DNA from: an uncultured Bacteroidales bacterium
GTDB taxonomy: Bacteria; Bacteroidota; Bacteroidia; Bacteroidales; UBA932
Reading direction: 5' to 3'
DNA length: 9,610 nt
NCBI GenBank assembly: GCA_934678915.1
Contig: CAKUSF010000075.1
Span: 1 to 9,610, forward strand
A program made the translations under genes and the position numbers. The notes under the pieces were generated by a model. That model did not search any database and had not been told where the DNA came from. It worked only from the letters and a program-made list of their open reading frames with translations. Positions 6,893 through 9,610 of this stretch are shown here, piece after piece. How positions within the stretch are numbered: position 1 is the first letter of the stretch; each line of letters begins with the position of its first letter.

Positions 6893-6935
6893 GGTTAATT
6901 TGTCGAGCTGCCAAGGAATTGTCGTATTAGCAGTC

Positions 6936-8057
6936 CTACTTTGTTGAATCGACACTTTTTTGCTGAACTGACAACTTGCTGATTCTCCATCTTGCAGGTG
7001 TCATACCCTCACTCTCTTTGAAAGAAGCATTAAAATTGCTCAAAGAAAGGAACCCGGATTTTTGCGCGATTTCTGCTACGGTCACATTAGGATGTTCCAG
7101 CAATGCGCGTTTAGCATAATCAATTCTAAGTCCGCAAATCCATTCACGGAAAGTCGCCTTGTATGTCTGATTGATGAAAGAAGAAAGGTACGTCCTGTTT
7201 GTGTACAATGATTTGGACAAATCCGATATCGTGAGCCCTTGTTTCAGGTAGCCATCTGCCTTCACCCATTCCTGCACAAGACGTTGTATTTCCGAATTGC
7301 CGGATACTGTCTCCTCAACTGGTATTTCTGAGTCATGCTCGCTTTCGATAGCCCTCTCTACAGTTTCATAAAAAAGCAGGTAATTCTGATAACTTACATA
7401 CAGATAACAATAGAAAGGAACTGATGACAGCACCCACAGAAAAACCAGATTGTCAGGAAGGAAAGTCAACACCGAGCAGCTGATGCCGAAAATGAGCATC
7501 CAATATGTAAGGACCGACATCCATCTGACATAGGCCGCGATGTTGTCAGAGTGTGTGTTATTCATCATCTTTACAGCCCTATGATAAGACTTGAGGAGAC
7601 GAGCAGCCAAAACGAAGCCATATAGGGCTAGTATGAGACCCAAGAAATGTATTAGAACATCCTCAATTAGGCCATCTTTAACGAAGACAAGCACCACAAC
7701 AGACAGAATAGCATATAGGAGCCAAAGCAGACAATGCCTTGCGATTATCTTCCGACTTATGAAGGAGCAGTTCAGAAGCGTATGCAGTGCTGCCACGAAT
7801 AGTCCGTAACTGAAGAAGTAGGTGGTAAGGTTCATCACAATCGCGCCATTGACATTGAGAAGTCTTATGTCAATGAACAAATGGACAGCGTAATTCATCA
7901 CCAAAACTAGAAGTGCAGCTCCCATCAAGTGCCTTGACCGCAGGTAGTTGCCGAATATCCTCTTGTCCGGAACCTTCCCGAAAAAGAACCTGTAGGCAAA
8001 AAACGCCATCAGGGTCAAGGCAATGCATAAAGAGTATCTGTACAGATCTATGTCCAT
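6936..8057 (-). CDS. membrane-embedded AraC-family transcriptional regulator
   Basis: 373 residues. The N-terminal 230 residues contain about seven hydrophobic helices (roughly 6-27, 44-66, 71-96, 108-126, 133-154, 177-200, 203-230). An acidic linker (about 231-262) leads to a C-terminal AraC/XylS DNA-binding domain. Its first helix-turn-helix is around LTISDLSKSLYTNRTYLSSF (275-294) and the second around VTVAEIAQKSGFLSLSNFNA (325-344), closing with the family's F-x(6)-GMTPARWR (346-358). The architecture is common in Bacteroidetes, where the membrane part probably senses an envelope or lipophilic signal; no ligand is known here. The gene precedes the hydrolase-lipoprotein operon on the same strand and is the obvious candidate regulator, although a terminator separates them. 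The chosen start, MDIDLYRYS, begins just before the first helix; no closer alternative is better. Confidence 0.92.
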   Translation of the reverse strand: MDIDLYRYSLCIALTLMAFFAYRFFFGKVPDKRIFGNYLRSRHLMGAALLVLVMNYAVHLFIDIRLLNVNGAIVMNLTTYFFSYGLFVAALHTLLNCSFISRKIIARHCLLWLLYAILSVVVLVFVKDGLIEDVLIHFLGLILALYGFVLAARLLKSYHRAVKMMNNTHSDNIAAYVRWMSVLTYWMLIFGISCSVLTFLPDNLVFLWVLSSVPFYCYLYVSYQNYLLFYETVERAIESEHDSEIPVEETVSGNSEIQRLVQEWVKADGYLKQGLTISDLSKSLYTNRTYLSSFINQTYKATFREWICGLRIDYAKRALLEHPNVTVAEIAQKSGFLSLSNFNASFKESEGMTPARWRISKLSVQQKSVDSTK

Positions 8058-8111
8058 AATAAGTCTATCTGTTCATTATCCCGCCCGCTTTCAGAGGCAG
8101 CATATATTTTC

Positions 8112-8144
8112 TAAAGTTAGGCATAATTCCGTAAAAAAAACAAA
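8112..8144 (-). promoter_or_regulatory. candidate promoter of the AraC-type regulator gene
   Basis: On the - strand TAACTTTA (8119-8112) is one base off TAnnTTTG, and TTTG (8144-8141) lies 21 bases upstream as a -33 element. The leader would be about 47 nt. A T-rich tract of eight T fills part of the spacer. The match is imperfect, so this is tentative. Confidence 0.35.
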
Positions 8145-8248
8145 TTATATGCGAAAGGATGTGCCGCCTACGGATCTCCGTCTCCAGCACCGAACCGAAA
8201 CCATACCACTACTTTTCAAGGGGTACCGCAATGGATAAGTGTCCAATG

Positions 8249-8278
8249 TTGTGCTCACACAAATTTATTTGTATTTTG
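8249..8278 (+). promoter_or_regulatory. candidate promoter and operator of the RhuM-family gene
   Basis: TTG (8249-8251) and TATTTTG (8272-8278) are 20 bases apart, an approximate Bacteroidetes -33/-7 pair, with the gene start 23 bases downstream. Between them lies the inverted repeat ACAAAT-TT-ATTTGT (8259-8272), a possible operator, perhaps for the RhuM N-terminal DNA-binding domain itself. The repeat is short and AT-rich, so chance is not excluded. Confidence 0.35.
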
Positions 8279-8301
8279 CATAACATAACATTGACCATGA
8301 C

Positions 8302-9133
8302 ATGAACAACCAAGGAGAAATCGTACTTTACCAACTAGACAATGAGGTAAAATTGGAAGTGCATTTGGAAGATGAAACCGTATGGCTTAGCCAAGCGCAG
8401 ATGGCACAACTTTTCCAAACAACTAAGCAAAATATTAGTTTGCATACTAATAACATATTCAAAGAATGCGAGTTAGATAAAAATTTAGTTGTCAAGGATT
8501 ACTTGACAACTGCCTCTGACGGAAAAATGTATCGGATGAAGTTCTACAATCTCGATGTGATCATCTCTGTCGGATATCGCGTGAAATCCATCAGAGGCAC
8601 ACAATTCCGGATATGGGCGAATAGCATATTGAAAGAATATCTACTGAAAGGATACACAATAAACAAGCGTTTGGCCGAGTTGGAAGATACTGTAGCAGAA
8701 CATTCCAGAAAGATTGATTTCTTTGTCCGTACCTCATTGCCCCCAGTAGAGGGTATCTTCTATAACGGGCAAATATTCGATGCATATTCATTTGTCTCAG
8801 ATTTAGAACGCTCCGCAAAAGAATCCATACTCATAATTGACAATTATGTGGACGACAGCGTCCTTCTCACGCTCAATAAACGAACTGATGGCGTGAAAGT
8901 AGACATTTATACACAAGCTATCAGTTCAAGGCTAACATTAGACATTGAGAAATATAATGCACAGTACCCTGCAATCAACGTTCATGTTTACAGGAAATGC
9001 CATGATCGCTTCCTAATCATTGATAAGGACGCTGTTTTACCATATTGGAGCATCTCTAAAAGATTTGGGCAAAAAGATGTTTGCCTTTTCAAAACTGAAC
9101 ATTCCGGTCAAAACAATTACTGATCTGTTATAG
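8302..9133 (+). pseudogene. RhuM-family DNA-binding protein with PLD-like C-terminus, frameshifted near the end
   Basis: The open frame runs to 9123 (273 residues) but its last 28 residues are out of frame. Residues 1-125 are the RhuM-type domain (WLSQAQMAQLFQTTKQNIS, DGKMYRMKFYNLDVIISVGY, RGTQFRIWANSILKEYLLKG), followed by a short coiled linker. From about 146 to the end is an alpha/beta segment (GIFYNGQIFDAYSFVSDL, SILIIDNYVDDSVL, KCHDRFLIID at 232-241) resembling a PLD-like fold with H-x-R-x4-D instead of HxK-x4-D. At 9034-9037 the run GTTTTAC carries one T too many. Removing it restores YHIGASLKDLGKK…TITDLL and a stop at 9131-9133, giving 276 residues, which is how such proteins usually end. 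RhuM proteins are common in islands and mobile regions; their role is unsettled. The product may be non-functional, or the extra T may be a sequence error. The gene looks more AT-rich than its neighbours, consistent with transfer. Confidence 0.8.
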
Positions 9134-9535
9134 CCAAGCCAATTCCCGATCATAAAAGAAGAACTTGTAAGCCTTTCACTCAGAAAGGGCGCACGCGCTT
9201 CACATAGGCTTCCATGTCCTTATTTCTGTCTCGCGTCCGCTTGATGATTGTCCGTTACTAGTATGATTTTTGTCGGGGATCGTAACCTTACTCAATGCAG
9301 CTGGAGAAGCGGGTCATCATGGAGCCGGCAGTCACGCAAATGATGAGACAAACGTAGGTAAGTAGTTGGATTTACGGAATGAAAGACTTAACTTCGCATA
9401 GACAAGGAACCACGGACAGACTTACAATCAGCATTTGACACAGACACAACAGCGGAAGGCAGCGCGCGGATTCTCCAAGTCAAGACATTTGGTAGGTCAT
9501 ATCATTTTCCGACAATCATGCTATAGTCCTGTTAA
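9134..9535. other. about 400 bp without a recognisable gene
   Basis: I find no convincing reading frame on either strand; short frames such as the 12-codon one from the ATG near 9320 are interrupted early. A 6-bp hairpin CCTTTC/GAAAGG (9172-9188) lies 39 bases after the RhuM stop but lacks a T run. The stretch forms the 3' flank of the group II intron that ends at 9536 on the - strand, so it may be a decayed insertion target or intergenic DNA. Confidence 0.5.
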
Positions 9536-9610
9536 ATCGAGTAGGAGGAAAACGAAGTAGTTTTCTTCCTACTTTCGTTTTCCGACCTCTCACACCACCG
9601 TACGTGCGGT
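9536..9610 (-). mobile_element. 3' end of a group II intron (domain V part, domain VI), running off the window
   Basis: Read on the - strand from the right edge, CCGCACGTACGGTGGT matches the 3' half of group II intron domain V. GTGTGAGAGGTC follows, then domain VI. Domain VI has a 14-bp distal stem (9583-9569 with 9560-9547, one extra A on the 5' arm), an 8-nt loop, and the terminal CCTCCTACTCGAT. The bulged A at 9542 is the seventh nucleotide from the end, the expected branch-point position. The intron most likely ends at 9536, with the 3' exon beginning TTAACAGGAC. The 5' half of domain V, domain IV and any reverse transcriptase lie outside the window. Subclass cannot be assigned from this fragment. 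Confidence 0.8.

Noticed and set aside
8149..8238. Short + strand frame (about 30 codons) between the regulator and the RhuM gene
   Set aside because: No family resemblance, no clear start context, and it lies within the divergent promoter region; also contains only a short palindrome ACGGATCTCCGT (8170-8181) of doubtful meaning.
1..9610. CRISPR array, tRNA or rRNA genes
   Set aside because: No regularly spaced repeats and no tRNA- or rRNA-like stretches seen on reading both strands.

Overview
The window reads as an accessory stretch of a Bacteroidales (Bacteroidota) chromosome. The evidence is a fimbrillin-like lipoprotein, several lipoproteins with acidic residues just after the lipobox cysteine (Bacteroidetes surface-export style), a membrane-embedded AraC-type regulator, gene starts without clear Shine-Dalgarno spacing, and -7 elements resembling TAnnTTTG. 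Genus cannot be fixed from the sequence.

Left part, + strand (1-2220): the tail of an unidentified gene whose frame appears broken at a run of six G; a fimbrillin-like lipoprotein nine bases downstream; a 211-bp gap with several inverted repeats; then a class I SAM-dependent methyltransferase. The convergent gap 2221-2338 holds one candidate intrinsic terminator for each strand.

Centre, - strand (2339-8057), read right to left: a 7-TM AraC-type regulator, an intrinsic terminator that overlaps a candidate promoter, then a compact three-gene operon. The operon encodes a lipoprotein linear-amide C-N hydrolase (Ntn/choloylglycine hydrolase-like) and two tandem paralogous lipoproteins of 541 and 538 residues. 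Both paralogs carry a glycine/serine-rich stretch with alternating hydrophobic residues that resembles the membrane hairpin of leukocidin/hemolysin-type beta-pore-forming toxins. This cell-envelope cassette (membrane regulator, surface amidohydrolase, paired pore-former-like lipoproteins) is the best candidate here for an undescribed system. The pore-forming assignment is an inference from pattern only.

Right part (8058-9610): a divergent promoter region, a RhuM-family gene with a C-terminal PLD-like segment and one frameshift near its end, about 400 bp with no recognisable gene, and, at the right edge on the - strand, the 3' end of a group II intron (part of domain V and all of domain VI). 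The right end is therefore a mobile-element neighbourhood. Two apparent one-base frameshifts (at 26-31 and 9034-9037) may be real or may be assembly errors.
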